A stretch of 64,000 nt of DNA from Parahoeflea olei (GTDB lineage Bacteria; Pseudomonadota; Alphaproteobacteria; Rhizobiales; Rhizobiaceae): the NCBI RefSeq assembly GCF_001703635.1, contig NZ_LQZT01000050.1, positions 85,794 to 149,793 on the forward strand, in the 5' to 3' direction. Position 1 is the stretch's first letter. Every line of letters begins with the position of its first letter. The translations under genes and the position numbers were made by a program. This document shows positions 32,466-41,809 of this stretch, piece after piece. Below the pieces are notes generated by a model. That model did no database searches and was not told the DNA's origin. It saw nothing but the letters and a program-made list of their open reading frames with translations.

Positions 32466-32855
32466 TCAATAGCGGAGGATGCTGCCCTCCGCGCGCGGCT
32501 GCCTGCCATTTGGCGCCGGGGCCGGCATGACGGTGCGGGGATCGGTCACGGTAACGTGCTCAGGCGCGCCGGCGGGCGCGGGCGGCGCGGAAAAGCCAGA
32601 GGCCCCTCGCAACCCGACCCGCTCGGACAGCGGCGGAAACAGGTGATTGCGGGCATCGAGATCGAGCGGCCCGCGGATCTCGCCGAGTTTGGGCTGCAGC
32701 ATGCGGATCGCGGCCTCCTCGATATGGCGGTCATAGGCCGGTTGTGCACCGGCCAGCGCCGCGGCCATCGAGGTGCCGCTGAGCAGCGATGCCGCAAGCG
32801 CCCCGCATGCCAAATGCCGCGCAGCAAGCTGTCGCGCAGAATGTCCCGGTGTCAT
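32466..32855 (-). CDS. Small secreted conserved hypothetical protein
   Basis: The product has 129 residues if started at ATG 32853-32855. An upstream ATG at 32924 is possible. A signal peptide (ACGALAASLLSGTSMAAALAG) precedes YDRHIEEAAIRMLQPKLGEI and RGPLDLDARNHLFPPLSERVG, and the tail is Pro/Ala-rich. It lies between tlyA and dxs on the same strand and fits this rhizobial operon. No domain recognised. Confidence 0.65.
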   Translation of the reverse strand: MTPGHSARQLAARHLACGALAASLLSGTSMAAALAGAQPAYDRHIEEAAIRMLQPKLGEIRGPLDLDARNHLFPPLSERVGLRGASGFSAPPAPAGAPEHVTVTDPRTVMPAPAPNGRQPRAEGSILRY

Positions 32856-32951
32856 GATCAACCACCCCGTCAGTCTTCTTCTTCTGGCAAGGAGACTAGC
32901 AGCCACGCCTTTCGGAACGCCCAAAAGACATGGTTAGAGGGCGGCAAATGC

Positions 32952-34883
32952 CTATGGTTTCAGAAGGCTTACCTGCGCGGTGTCGCGCGCCTGGCCGGTG
33001 AGCGTGCGGAACACGGTGTCGACGATGCCCCTCCGGTCGAGGCCGGCGCGGGCATACATCGCTTCCGGGGAAGCATGGTCCATGAAGATGTCGGGCATCA
33101 CCATGGAGCGCGCCCTCAGGCCCCCGTCGAGCAGACCTTCCGACGACAGGAACTGGAACACATGGCTGCCGAAGCCGCCGACCGAGCCTTCCTCGATGGT
33201 GATCAGCACCTCGTGGTGGCGCGCAAGCTGCCGGATCAGGTCGTGGTCGAGCGGCTTGGCGAAGCGGGCGTCGGCGACCGTGGTCGACAGGCCCGCCGCG
33301 TCGAGGTCCTCGGCGGCGAGCAGGCATTCGGCGAGCCGCGTGCCGAACGACAAAAGCGCCACCTTGGCGCCCTCGCGGACGATGCGGCCCTTGCCGATTT
33401 CCAGGATTTCGCCGCGGGCGGGCATTTCCACGCCCACGCCCTCGCCGCGCGGATAGCGGAACGAGATCGGGCCCTCGTCATAGGCGGCGGCGGTGCGCAC
33501 CATGTGCTTGAGTTCGGCCTCGTCGGCCGCGGCCATCACCACGAAGCCCGGCAGGCAGGCGAGATAGGCGGTGTCGAAGGTGCCGGCATGGGTGGCGCCG
33601 TCGGCGCCCACGAAGCCCGCGCGGTCGATCGGGAACCGGACCGGCAGCTTCTGGATCGCCACGTCGTGGACCACCTGGTCGTAGCCGCGCTGCAGGAAGG
33701 TCGAATAGATCGTGCAGAAGGGCCTGAGCCCCTCGGTCGCCATGCCGGCGGCAAAGGTCACCGCATGCTGTTCGGCGATGCCGACATCGAAGGTGAGGTC
33801 GGGAAAGGCTGTGGCGAATTTGTCGACGCCGGTGCCGCCTGGCATGGCCGCGGTAATGGCGACGATCTTGTCGTCAAGCGTGCCTTCCTGGACCAGCGCC
33901 TCGCCGAAGACGGCGGTGTAGCTCGGCGCATTGGGCTTGGCCTTGGCCTGGGTGCCGGTGACCACGTCGAATTTCGACACGCCGTGATATTTGTCGGAAG
34001 CCGCTTCGGCGGGCGCGTAGCCCTTGCCCTTCTGCGTGACCACGTGAATGAGAACCGGCCCGTCGCCATTGTCGCGCACATTGCGCAGCACCGGCAGCAG
34101 GTGCTCGAGATTGTGCCCGTCGATCGGGCCGATGTGATAGAAGCCCAGCTCCTCGAACATGGTGCCGCCGGTCACATAGCCGCGGGCGTGGCCCACCGCG
34201 CGGCTGATGGCGCGGTCGGCGCTTTCGCCGAGATAGGCGGTCAGTTTCTTGCCGGCCTCGCGGATGCCCATATAGGTCCGGCCCGAGGCCATGCGCGCGA
34301 GATAGGCGCTCATCGCCCCGGTCGGCGGGGCGATCGACATGTCGTTGTCGTTCAAAATCACGATCAGCCGCGCGTCGAGCGCGCCGGCATTGTTGAGCGC
34401 CTCATAGGCCATGCCCGCCGACATCGCGCCGTCGCCGATCACCGAGATCACGTTGCGCTTGACGCCTTGCAACTGGCTTGCGACCGCCATGCCGAGCCCG
34501 GCGGAAATCGAGGTCGAGGAATGACCCGCGCCGAAATCGTCATACTCGCTTTCGGCGCGCTTGGTGAAGCCCGACAGCCCGCCTTCCTGGCGCAGCGTGC
34601 GGATGCGGTCGCGGCGTCCGGTCAGGATCTTGTGCGGATAGCATTGGTGGCCGACATCGAAGATCAGCCGGTCGTGCGGGGTGTCGAACACCTTGTGGAT
34701 GGCGATCGTCAGTTCCACCACGCCGAGGCCGGCGCCCAGGTGACCGCCGGTGCGCGACACCGCGTCGATCATTTCGGCGCGCACTTCCTGCGCCAGCTGC
34801 GGCAGCAGCTTGTCGTCAATGGCCTTCAGGTCGGATGGGAACCGGACGGTATCCAGGAGCGGGGTTTCTGGCGGTTTTGTCAC
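32952..34883 (-). CDS. dxs: 1-deoxy-D-xylulose-5-phosphate synthase
   Basis: Dxs condenses pyruvate and glyceraldehyde-3-phosphate, the first step of the MEP pathway, using thiamine diphosphate. The product has 643 residues from a GTG at 34881-34883 preceded by GTGAGG on the coding strand, giving VTKPPETPLLDTV as in relatives; an ATG six codons upstream also exists. Motifs are DVGHQCYPHKILTGRRD, the ThDP-binding GDGAMSAGMAYEALNN and HNLEHLLPVLRN, and a C-terminal transketolase domain with GVEMPARGE. With ispE and ispH in this window, three MEP genes are present at separate loci. Confidence 0.96.
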   Translation of the reverse strand: MTKPPETPLLDTVRFPSDLKAIDDKLLPQLAQEVRAEMIDAVSRTGGHLGAGLGVVELTIAIHKVFDTPHDRLIFDVGHQCYPHKILTGRRDRIRTLRQEGGLSGFTKRAESEYDDFGAGHSSTSISAGLGMAVASQLQGVKRNVISVIGDGAMSAGMAYEALNNAGALDARLIVILNDNDMSIAPPTGAMSAYLARMASGRTYMGIREAGKKLTAYLGESADRAISRAVGHARGYVTGGTMFEELGFYHIGPIDGHNLEHLLPVLRNVRDNGDGPVLIHVVTQKGKGYAPAEAASDKYHGVSKFDVVTGTQAKAKPNAPSYTAVFGEALVQEGTLDDKIVAITAAMPGGTGVDKFATAFPDLTFDVGIAEQHAVTFAAGMATEGLRPFCTIYSTFLQRGYDQVVHDVAIQKLPVRFPIDRAGFVGADGATHAGTFDTAYLACLPGFVVMAAADEAELKHMVRTAAAYDEGPISFRYPRGEGVGVEMPARGEILEIGKGRIVREGAKVALLSFGTRLAECLLAAEDLDAAGLSTTVADARFAKPLDHDLIRQLARHHEVLITIEEGSVGGFGSHVFQFLSSEGLLDGGLRARSMVMPDIFMDHASPEAMYARAGLDRRGIVDTVFRTLTGQARDTAQVSLLKP

Positions 34884-35070
34884 GTCATGCCTCACAATCA
34901 TTCAGGCCTAGCCCGGAAACCGGAATGTGTAAACCCGGATTAACGCTTCAAGTGGGGCTTGTGTAAACATGCCACAGGCGTGTTTGTCACGCCTGCGCGG
35001 CCGCCCGTAACCTCACCGCAAGCAGCGCATTGTCGGCGCCAGGGTTGCGGGCGAGGCCCCATCCAGACGG

Positions 35071-35105
35071 AAAAAGGCGGCCATGCGCTGGATGGCCGCC
35101 TTTTT
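35071..35105. terminator. Strong Rho-independent terminator
   Basis: AAAAAGGCGGCCAT pairs perfectly over 14 bp with ATGGCCGCCTTTTT around loop GCGCTGG. The A and T runs at both ends let it work in both directions. It lies 21 nt past the stop of the small secreted protein gene at 35127. Confidence 0.88.
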
Positions 35106-35126
35106 GAACGCGCCGTCGGGGCCGGA

Positions 35127-35366
35127 TCAGTTGTAGCCCTGGCTCTTCAGTTTCTTTTGCCAGGCCTTGAAATTGTCGACGCCGCCCGGGCCGAGGCGCT
35201 GTTTCGGACCCGATTTGAACATCGAGATTTTTTCCGACAGGAAACAGCCGCCACTGCTGCAATTGAGCGCGTAGGACTTGCCGTCCTTCTTCAGGGTTGC
35301 ATTGCCGGCCAGGGCCGGCGAGACCACCGCAAGGCTCAGCAGGGTCGCGCATAAGTATTTTCTCAT
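35127..35366 (-). CDS. Small secreted conserved hypothetical protein
   Basis: The product has 79 residues from ATG 35364-35366, beginning MRKYLCATLLSLAVVSPALA, a clear signal peptide. The mature part has only two cysteines (NCSSGGCFLSEKISMFK), probably forming a disulfide, and then a basic lysine-rich tail ending KLKSQGYN. Mature size is about 59 residues. It has its own strong terminator, which suggests a separate transcript. Function unknown. Confidence 0.75.
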   Translation of the reverse strand: MRKYLCATLLSLAVVSPALAGNATLKKDGKSYALNCSSGGCFLSEKISMFKSGPKQRLGPGGVDNFKAWQKKLKSQGYN

Positions 35367-35547
35367 AAACATATCCTCCAATGACAATGCCGAAAGTTTG
35401 TAATCGAACAAACCCGGGTTTCAACAAAATAATAGTGGATCCGCGAATGAAATGCCAAGCAATGCGGCCGAACAGATCGTGGCCGATGCTGGCGCAGTCT
35501 GCCGGTTGGTTGTGAGTCGGTGCGGCGATGGCCAAAAAATGCGGGGC

Positions 35548-36471
35548 TCAGGCTCCCGGAAGCGGCACGAATTCCTCTTCGTCGCCGGGAACGATATCGA
35601 ACCGGCCGGTGCGCCATTCGGCCTTGGCCTGTTCGATGCGCTCGCGCGAGGAGGAGACGAAGTTCCACCAGATGTGGCGCCGCGTCGGCATGCTCTCGCC
35701 GCCGAACAGCATCAGGCGCGCGCCGGTTTCGCCGGCGGTCATCGTGATCGCGTCGCCCGGGCGCAGCACCAGCAGCCGGTCGGGCCCGAAGCGGTCGCCG
35801 GCGATCTCGATCGCGCCGTCGAGCACATAGATCGCGCGCTCTTCCCAGGCTGCATCGAACGGCGCCGAGCATGAGGGCTCGAGCGCAAGATCGACATAGA
35901 GCGTGTCGCTGAATTGCGGCACCGGCGACGTGGCGCCGCCGAAATGGCCCATCACCAGCCGGGCGCGGATGCCGTGATCGGTTATCACGGGCAATTCGGT
36001 GTTGGAGACATGGGCGAAGCTCGGGTCGATCTCCTCAAGCGTGTCGGGCAGCGCAAGCCAGGTCTGCAGGCCCGAGATCGAAAGCTCGCCGCCGCGCATC
36101 TCCTCGGGCGACCGTTCCGAATGCACGATGCCGCGGCCGGCCGTCATCAGGTTCACGTCGCCCGGGCGGATCACCATTTCGGTGCCGAGACTGTCGCGAT
36201 GGCGGATGGCACCGTCGAACAGATAGGTCACCGTCGACAGCCCGATATGGGGATGCGGTTTGACATCGAGGGCGGCGCCGCCGGTCAGCACCGCCGGACC
36301 CATCCGGTCGAAAAAGATGAACGGTCCCACCATGCGCCGCCGTGCGGTCGGCAGCGCCCGGCGCACGGCGAAGCCGCCGATGTCGCGCGAGGAGGGGATG
36401 ATCAGGTGCTCGATGGCGTCGCAGGACAGTGCGTCGCCAGGCTCGGGATCGCCGCCGGGAAAGAAGCTCAT
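35548..36471 (-). CDS. Pirin family protein
   Basis: The product has 307 residues from ATG 36469-36471. The bicupin fold is shown by ARRRMVGPFIFFDRMGPAVL, the metal-binding HPHIGLSTVTYLFDGAIRHRDSLG, and DVNLMTAGRGIVHSERSPEE. Bacterial pirins act as quercetinases or redox-sensing partners; this sequence does not decide between them. It is inserted between xseB and the dxs operon on the same strand, 49 nt after xseB. Confidence 0.92.
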   Translation of the reverse strand: MSFFPGGDPEPGDALSCDAIEHLIIPSSRDIGGFAVRRALPTARRRMVGPFIFFDRMGPAVLTGGAALDVKPHPHIGLSTVTYLFDGAIRHRDSLGTEMVIRPGDVNLMTAGRGIVHSERSPEEMRGGELSISGLQTWLALPDTLEEIDPSFAHVSNTELPVITDHGIRARLVMGHFGGATSPVPQFSDTLYVDLALEPSCSAPFDAAWEERAIYVLDGAIEIAGDRFGPDRLLVLRPGDAITMTAGETGARLMLFGGESMPTRRHIWWNFVSSSRERIEQAKAEWRTGRFDIVPGDEEEFVPLPGA

Positions 36472-36520
36472 CTGGGTCTCTCCTCGTCCGGGCCCGCGCT
36501 CGCGGGGCGCGCGCGCCTGG

Positions 36521-36766
36521 TTATTCGGTGTCAAGCGGCTCGGTGCCGGCCGGTTGGCCCTGGCGGTCGAGCCGGATCTTTTCGATGCGCTTTTCGGCGG
36601 CCGACAGGAGCTTCTCGCAATGCGCCTTCAGCGCTTCGCCGCGTTCGTAGATCTCGATCGACTTGTCGAGCGCCACGTCGCCGCGTTCGAGCTGCTCGAC
36701 GATGCGTTCGAGTTCGGCCACCGCCTGTTCGAAACTCAGGGTGTTGATGTCGCTGGCTTCCGTCAC
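36521..36766 (-). CDS. xseB: Exodeoxyribonuclease VII small subunit
   Basis: XseB joins several copies to XseA to form ExoVII, a single-strand DNA exonuclease. The product has 81 residues and starts at GTG 36764-36766. The LSFEQAVAELERIVEQLERG and LDKSIEIYERGEALKAHCEKLL blocks are diagnostic. It begins 3 nt after the HDAC stop, so the two are one operon. xseA is not in the window. Confidence 0.95.
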   Translation of the reverse strand: MTEASDINTLSFEQAVAELERIVEQLERGDVALDKSIEIYERGEALKAHCEKLLSAAEKRIEKIRLDRQGQPAGTEPLDTE

Positions 36767-36769
36767 GGG

Positions 36770-37696
36770 TCAGCCCTCCTGCAGCCGGATCACGTGGGCG
36801 GCCGCCGATTCCGCGAGGCCGACCAGATCATAGCCGCCTTCGAGCAGGCTGACGACCCGGTTGCCGGCGTGCCGGCCGGCGATTTCCATCAACTTGCCGG
36901 TGGCCCAGTCGAAATCGTCGGCGACCAGGTTGATCTCGGCGAGGGGATCGCGGTGGTGCGCATCGAAGCCGGCCGAGATGATGACGAGGTCCGGCCGCGC
37001 GTTTTCGACCGCCGGCAGGATGCGGGTCCTGAAGGCCTCGCGGAACTGGTCTCCGCAGTCATTGGCCGACAGCGGCGCGTTGAAGATGTTGCCCTGGCCG
37101 GTTTCCGACAGCGCTCCGGTGCCGGGATAGAGCGGCATCTGGTGGGTCGAGCAGTAGATCACGCTCGGGTCGTCGTAGAAGATGTCCTGGGTGCCGTTGC
37201 CGTGATGCACGTCCCAGTCGATGATCGCCACCCGCTCGGCGCCATAGACCTTCTGCGCATGGCGCGCAGCGATGGCCGCCTGGTTGAACAGGCAGAACCC
37301 CATCGAAGTGGCCTTCTCGGCATGGTGGCCAGGGGGGCGCGTGGCGACAAAGGCGTTGTCGGCCTCTTTCTTGAATACCGCATCGACCGCTGCCATCGCC
37401 CCGCCGACGCCGATCAGCGCCGCTTCCATCGAGCGCGGGCTTGCCACCGTGTCCTCGTCGATGCGGGCGAACCCGGTTTCGGGAATCGATGTGCGCACGT
37501 GTTCGAGATAGCTCTCGGGATGCGCCAGCAGCACCGATTCGGCCGCGGCTTCCGGCGCCAGGTGGCGGACCAGCGTGTTGAAATGCTCGTGTTCGAAGAT
37601 GGCCTCGAGCGCCTTCAACCGGTCGGCCCGCTCCGGATGGCCGGGCGGCGTTTGGTGTTCCAGGCAGATGGGATTGTAGTAATAATAAGTTGTCAT
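36770..37696 (-). CDS. Histone deacetylase superfamily protein (acetoin-utilisation/acetylpolyamine hydrolase type)
   Basis: This zinc amidohydrolase has 308 residues. The active-site elements are RPPGHHAEKATSMGFCLFNQ (tandem His), DWDVHHGNGTQDIFYDD (zinc Asp and His) and ISAGFDAHHRDPLAEI. Bacterial members deacetylate small molecules such as acetylpolyamines or proteins; the substrate is unknown. It starts with the striking MTTYYYYNP. The promoter region is shared with the divergent YcaQ-type gene, and it is cotranscribed with xseB. Confidence 0.93.
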   Translation of the reverse strand: MTTYYYYNPICLEHQTPPGHPERADRLKALEAIFEHEHFNTLVRHLAPEAAAESVLLAHPESYLEHVRTSIPETGFARIDEDTVASPRSMEAALIGVGGAMAAVDAVFKKEADNAFVATRPPGHHAEKATSMGFCLFNQAAIAARHAQKVYGAERVAIIDWDVHHGNGTQDIFYDDPSVIYCSTHQMPLYPGTGALSETGQGNIFNAPLSANDCGDQFREAFRTRILPAVENARPDLVIISAGFDAHHRDPLAEINLVADDFDWATGKLMEIAGRHAGNRVVSLLEGGYDLVGLAESAAAHVIRLQEG

Positions 37697-37866
37697 GGAA
37701 TCCGTCTAACGGTGAAATCGCGCTGGGGCCAGTCCTATCGATAAAGCAAGATCCGCGACCTGTCACCTGCGCGCGCGCCGCAGCCGCGCTTGGGCCTGAC
37801 CTCCGAGAGCCGTCGGGGCGGGACAATGGCTGTTGAACAAAGCGGGAACGCGTGTAAGCTCGCGCC

Positions 37867-39060
37867 ATGGTGATTCCGGTTTCCAACACCGCCGCGCGGC
37901 GGATATTCCTCGCCAAGCAGGGGCTTTCGGCGCCGCCCGCCCGGGCGTTGTCAAAACAGGACCTGCTCGCGCTGATCCATGAGATCGGCTTCGTCCAGGT
38001 CGACAGTATTTCGACCGTCGAGCGCGCCCACAACCAGATCCTGTTTTCCCGCAACCAGACCTTCCGGCGCGAGCATCTTCGGCAGTTGCTGGAGGAGGAC
38101 AGGGACCTGTTCGAGCACTGGACCCATGACGCCTCGATCATCCCGAGCGCCTTTTATCGCTACTGGAAGCACCGCTTCCGGCGCAGGGAACCGGTGATGC
38201 GCGAGCGCTGGGCCAAGTGGCATGGCGAGAATTTCGACAGGGCTTTCGACGAAACCTATGCCCGGATCGCCGAGACAGGCGCGATCATGGCCCGCGAGGT
38301 CAAGCAGGCCGGCCACAAGTCCGGCGGCTGGTGGGAATGGCATCCCTCCAAGACCGCGCTCGAATTCTTCTGGCACACCGGCAAGCTCGCGATCTCAGCC
38401 CGCGAGAACTTCCAGAAGGTCTACGACCTGAGCGAACGGGTGATTCCGGATCGCCACCGCATGCCCGAGGTGACGCACGAGGAATTTGTCGACTGGGCCT
38501 GCCGCGGCGCCTTGTCGCGGCTCGGCTTCGCCACCCACGGGGAGATCGCGGCCTTCTGGGCCCTGGTGACGCCGGAGGAAGCCAGGGCCTGGGTCGCGGC
38601 CAACCGCGCGGAACTCGTGCCGGTCGAGATCGACTGCATGGGCGGGGGCAGGGCGCGCGCGAGCTTTGCCTTCAAGGGCCTGTCGCCCGATCCGGCCGAC
38701 TGGCCCGATCCGCCCGCGCGGGTCAGGGTGTTGAGCCCGTTCGATCCGTTGCTGCGCGACCGCAACCGCGCCGAACGCCTGTTCGGATTCTACTACCGCA
38801 TCGAGGTGTTCGTGCCCGAGGCCAAGCGTGAATACGGCTACTACGTGTTCCCGCTGCTCGAAGGCGACCGCATCATCGGCCGCATCGACATGAAGGCCGA
38901 CCGCAAGGCCGACACGCTCAAGGTCGCCCGGCTGTGGCTCGAACCGGGCGTGCGCGCCTCGGCCGGGCGCCTGGCGAAGCTCGACGCCGAACTTGCGCGC
39001 CTTGCCCGCTTCACCGGCGTGTCGGGCGTCGAATATGCCGAGGGCTGGCTTGCCGCCTGA
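37867..39060 (+). CDS. YcaQ/AlkX-type crosslink-repair DNA glycosylase (winged-helix)
   Basis: The product has 397 residues and belongs to the HTH_42 family. The N-terminus has GFVQVDSISTVERAHNQILF, where Q44-V45-D46 is the Q-hydrophobic-D/Q signature of the AlkX/YcaQ branch, and LFEHWTHDASIIPSAFYRYW. C-terminal parts include VRVLSPFDPLLRDRNRAERL and YVFPLLEGDRIIGRIDMKAD. Family members unhook DNA interstrand crosslinks. It is divergent from the HDAC/xseB operon, which also includes a DNA-repair subunit. Confidence 0.9.
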   Translation: MVIPVSNTAARRIFLAKQGLSAPPARALSKQDLLALIHEIGFVQVDSISTVERAHNQILFSRNQTFRREHLRQLLEEDRDLFEHWTHDASIIPSAFYRYWKHRFRRREPVMRERWAKWHGENFDRAFDETYARIAETGAIMAREVKQAGHKSGGWWEWHPSKTALEFFWHTGKLAISARENFQKVYDLSERVIPDRHRMPEVTHEEFVDWACRGALSRLGFATHGEIAAFWALVTPEEARAWVAANRAELVPVEIDCMGGGRARASFAFKGLSPDPADWPDPPARVRVLSPFDPLLRDRNRAERLFGFYYRIEVFVPEAKREYGYYVFPLLEGDRIIGRIDMKADRKADTLKVARLWLEPGVRASAGRLAKLDAELARLARFTGVSGVEYAEGWLAA

Positions 39061-39228
39061 GGCGCGGAGGCAGGCTCCGGCTGCAGCGGTTGAAACTCCG
39101 TCACCCCGGAATTCAGGGTTTTTGTGCGGTTTTTTGCCGGGGTGGAGTTGTTGAACGCCGCAGGGTGTGGAAAACACGGAGGGTCTGTTCCGCTTGATGC
39201 GGGGCCGACCTGAATGCGAGGCCCACTC

Positions 39229-39999
39229 ATGCCAAAGCCCGTTATCGGCATCATCGGCAACACCTACAACATGGAAAACCGGTTCCTCGTGCAGATGGCC
39301 GGGGAACGCAATCTCCAGGCCATCGCCGACGTCACCGGCGCCCTGCCGCTGATCTTCGCCGGCAATCCCGAGATCACCGACATCGACGACCTGCTGTCGG
39401 TCGTCAGCGGCGTGCTGCTGACCGGGGCGCGGGCCAATGTGCATCCGAGCCGGTTCGGCGCCGTGCCCGATCCGCGCCACGAGCCCTATGATGTCGCCCG
39501 CGACGCCGTGGCGCTGCCGCTGGTCGAGGCCTGCGTCGCGCGCGGCGTGCCGCTGTTCGGCATCTGCCGCGGCTTTCAGGAAATGAACGTGGCCGGCGGC
39601 GGCTCGCTGCATCCCGAGATCCGCGAACTGCCGGGGCGGATGAACCACCGCATGCCGCGGCTGGAGACCGGCGAGATCCATCCCGACCCGGCGGTGGTCT
39701 TCGCCGACCGCCACGAGGTCAGGCTCGAACCCGACGGCGTGTTCGCGCAGATCCTCGGCAGCAGCACCATCCGGGTCAATTCGCTGCATGGCCAGGGCGT
39801 GCTCGAACTCGGCGACAGGATCGTGTCGGAAGGCGTGGCGGAAGACGGCACCATCGAGGCGATCCGCTTCCGCGACGCGAAGGGGTTCGCGCTCGGCGTT
39901 CAGTGGCACGCCGAATACGACCCGCAGGACAATCCGGTCAATCAGAAGCTGTTCCGCGCCTTCGGCGAAGCGGTGGCCGCCTATCGGGCGGAGAACTGA
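39229..39999 (+). CDS. Gamma-glutamyl-gamma-aminobutyrate hydrolase family peptidase (C26, PuuD-like)
   Basis: The product has 256 residues from ATG 39229; an in-frame ATG at 39214 is possible. The class I amidotransferase triad is visible: nucleophile Cys113 in PLFGICRGFQEMN, and His227 and Glu229 in GVQWHAEYDP. SLHGQGVLELGDRI is also typical. Such enzymes split gamma-glutamyl amides such as gamma-glutamyl-GABA in polyamine breakdown, but no put/puu genes are near. Its 3' end overlaps the convergent GNAT gene by 19 bp. Confidence 0.92.
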   Translation: MPKPVIGIIGNTYNMENRFLVQMAGERNLQAIADVTGALPLIFAGNPEITDIDDLLSVVSGVLLTGARANVHPSRFGAVPDPRHEPYDVARDAVALPLVEACVARGVPLFGICRGFQEMNVAGGGSLHPEIRELPGRMNHRMPRLETGEIHPDPAVVFADRHEVRLEPDGVFAQILGSSTIRVNSLHGQGVLELGDRIVSEGVAEDGTIEAIRFRDAKGFALGVQWHAEYDPQDNPVNQKLFRAFGEAVAAYRAEN

Positions 40000-40481
40000 C
40001 CGGCCAGCCCTTTGCGAAAGCGATGCGTGGGGACGATGACCCTGCGGGTGACGCCCGCCGGGGTCCATAGCGCATCGTCAAAGGTCTCGGCGAGACGCCA
40101 GCCGTTCCGGAGGTAGAACCGCTCTGCCCGGGCATTGCCCGCAGTGCAAAAGAGTTCCGCCTCGGTGACCCCGACCTGCGCCAGGGTCCGTTCCGCGAAC
40201 GCGAGCAAGGCGGGCGCGACGCCCGTGCCGCGCGCTGCCGACCCGACATACAGCTTGACGACTTCGCAGTCCTTCACGGACACGAAACTGATGGGCCGCG
40301 CGCCGGAAACGGCGACGAAGAACCTGTCTGTTGCTTCCGCCCACCAGGTGCGAAAGGTGTCCGGCTTCCGGTAGGCCAGGATCTCCTCGGGCACGAGAGC
40401 GGCATGGGCCTCGTGCCATCCCCGATGCCAGAGGGAAATGATCGCCTCGGCGTCGTCTGCGGTGGCGGGTCGGATGTCCAT
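39981..40481 (-). CDS. GNAT family N-acetyltransferase
   Basis: The product has 166 residues. The acetyl-CoA binding loop is KLYVGSAARGTGVAPALLAF, preceded by the beta-strand FVSVKDCEVV and followed by the C-terminal GNARAERFYLRNGWRLAETF. The acceptor is unknown. It is convergent with the C26 peptidase gene, with the last 19 bases of the two genes overlapping. Confidence 0.85.
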   Translation of the reverse strand: MDIRPATADDAEAIISLWHRGWHEAHAALVPEEILAYRKPDTFRTWWAEATDRFFVAVSGARPISFVSVKDCEVVKLYVGSAARGTGVAPALLAFAERTLAQVGVTEAELFCTAGNARAERFYLRNGWRLAETFDDALWTPAGVTRRVIVPTHRFRKGLAGQFSAR

Positions 40482-40696
40482 GCAGGTCTCCCGTGATGAG
40501 GGCAGGGGCTTTGCGAGGGACGTCGGCCGCGGGGGGCAATCGCGTGATCACGGCCGCGGCAGACGCAAGGGCTTCCGCGGGGGGCGGAGCCGGATGCTAT
40601 CCGAAATCAATCGGCCTGAGCGTCAGGTCATGCAAGGGATGCGCCACCACTTTGACAGGCGGGTACTGCCGCCATCACGCATGTCCGGCTGGCGGT

Positions 40697-41797
40697 TCAG
40701 AGAATCTCGGTCGAGGAGATCTTGATGCCGAATCCTTCGAGGCCGACATAATGGCGCTCGCGCGAGGAGTAGAGCCGGATCGAGCTGATGCCGAGATCCT
40801 TCAGGATCTGCGCGCCCAGCCCGATTTCGAGCCATTCGTCCTCGCGGGCCTTGGCTTCCGCATGCTCCTCTCGGTCGCCGGCGATGTCGCGGCGGTTCGT
40901 CTGCTTGCCGACGCCGACCGAGCCTTCGCGCAGATAGACCACCACGCCGCGGCCTTCCCTGGCCATCCGCGTCATGATCGCGGTCATCGGGTCGGCCTTG
41001 GAAAACACGTCGTCGACCACCGATTCGAGATGCAGCCGCACCGGCACGTCGACGCCGTCGCGCACGTCGCCGAACACCACGGCAAGGTGATGCATCGGAT
41101 CCCACGGCAGCTTGTAGGAATGCGCCTTGGCGGGGCCGGCGACGGTCTCGACGTCGAAGCTCTCGACGTGGTGCACCAGCGTTTCCTTGCGCTGGCGGTA
41201 GGCGATCAGGTCGGCGACCGAGATCTGCTTGAGATTGTGCGTGGCGGCGAACTGGTCGACCTGCTCGCCGCGCGTGACCGTGCCGTCATCGTTGACCAGT
41301 TCGCAGATCACCGCGATCGGCGGCAGGCTGGCGAGCCGGCACAGGTCGACGGCGGCCTCGGTATGGCCCGAGCGCATCAGCACCCCGCCCTCGCGCGCGA
41401 TCAGCGGAAAGATGTGGCCGGGCCGGGTGAAGTCGGACGCGCCGGAATTGGGGTTGGCGAGGTTGCGCGCCGTCAGCGTCCGGTCTTCCGCGGAAATGCC
41501 GGTGGTGGTGCCGTGCTTGTAGTCGACGGAGACGGTGAAGGCGGTGGTGTGCGCCGAATCGTTTTCCGCCACCATCGCTGTCAGATTGAGCCGCTTGGCC
41601 TCTTCCCGCGGCATCGGCGTGCAGACGATGCCGGAAGTGTGGCGCACGATGAAGGCCATCTTTTCGGGCGTGCAGTGAACCGCGGCGACGATCAGGTCGC
41701 CTTCGTTCTCGCGGCCGCCGTCATCGGTCACGACCACGATTTCGCCGGCCTCGAAGGCCCGGATGGCGTCAACGACGTGCGCTTGGTCATAGCTCAT
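40697..41797 (-). CDS. ribB: 3,4-dihydroxy-2-butanone-4-phosphate synthase with inactive GTP cyclohydrolase II-like domain
   Basis: RibB makes the four-carbon riboflavin precursor from ribulose-5-phosphate. The N-terminal ~205 residues are complete: VVTDDGGRENEGDLIVAAVH, HTSGIVCTPMPREEAKRLNL and TEAAVDLCRLASLPPIAVIC. The remaining 160 residues follow the RibA fold, but the zinc site normally written CX2GX7CXC is absent. The corresponding stretch reads VRLHLESVVDDVFSKADPMT. GTP cyclohydrolase II activity is thus unlikely and must come from another gene. It lies 12 nt downstream of aroC, in the same operon. Confidence 0.92.
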   Translation of the reverse strand: MSYDQAHVVDAIRAFEAGEIVVVTDDGGRENEGDLIVAAVHCTPEKMAFIVRHTSGIVCTPMPREEAKRLNLTAMVAENDSAHTTAFTVSVDYKHGTTTGISAEDRTLTARNLANPNSGASDFTRPGHIFPLIAREGGVLMRSGHTEAAVDLCRLASLPPIAVICELVNDDGTVTRGEQVDQFAATHNLKQISVADLIAYRQRKETLVHHVESFDVETVAGPAKAHSYKLPWDPMHHLAVVFGDVRDGVDVPVRLHLESVVDDVFSKADPMTAIMTRMAREGRGVVVYLREGSVGVGKQTNRRDIAGDREEHAEAKAREDEWLEIGLGAQILKDLGISSIRLYSSRERHYVGLEGFGIKISSTEIL

Positions 41798-41809
41798 GGA
41801 ACGTCTCTC

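Noticed and set aside
32385..34943. 852-codon plus-strand ORF opposite dxs
   Set aside because: Antisense shadow of dxs and the small upstream gene.
35127..35366. Antisense RNA or riboswitch at the strong 35071-35105 hairpin
   Set aside because: The perfect stem with A and T runs directly after a stop codon is explained fully as a Rho-independent terminator.
39102..39144. Terminator after the YcaQ-type gene
   Set aside because: CACCCCGG and CCGGGGTG can pair but enclose a 27-nt loop containing T-runs; too weak to call as a feature.
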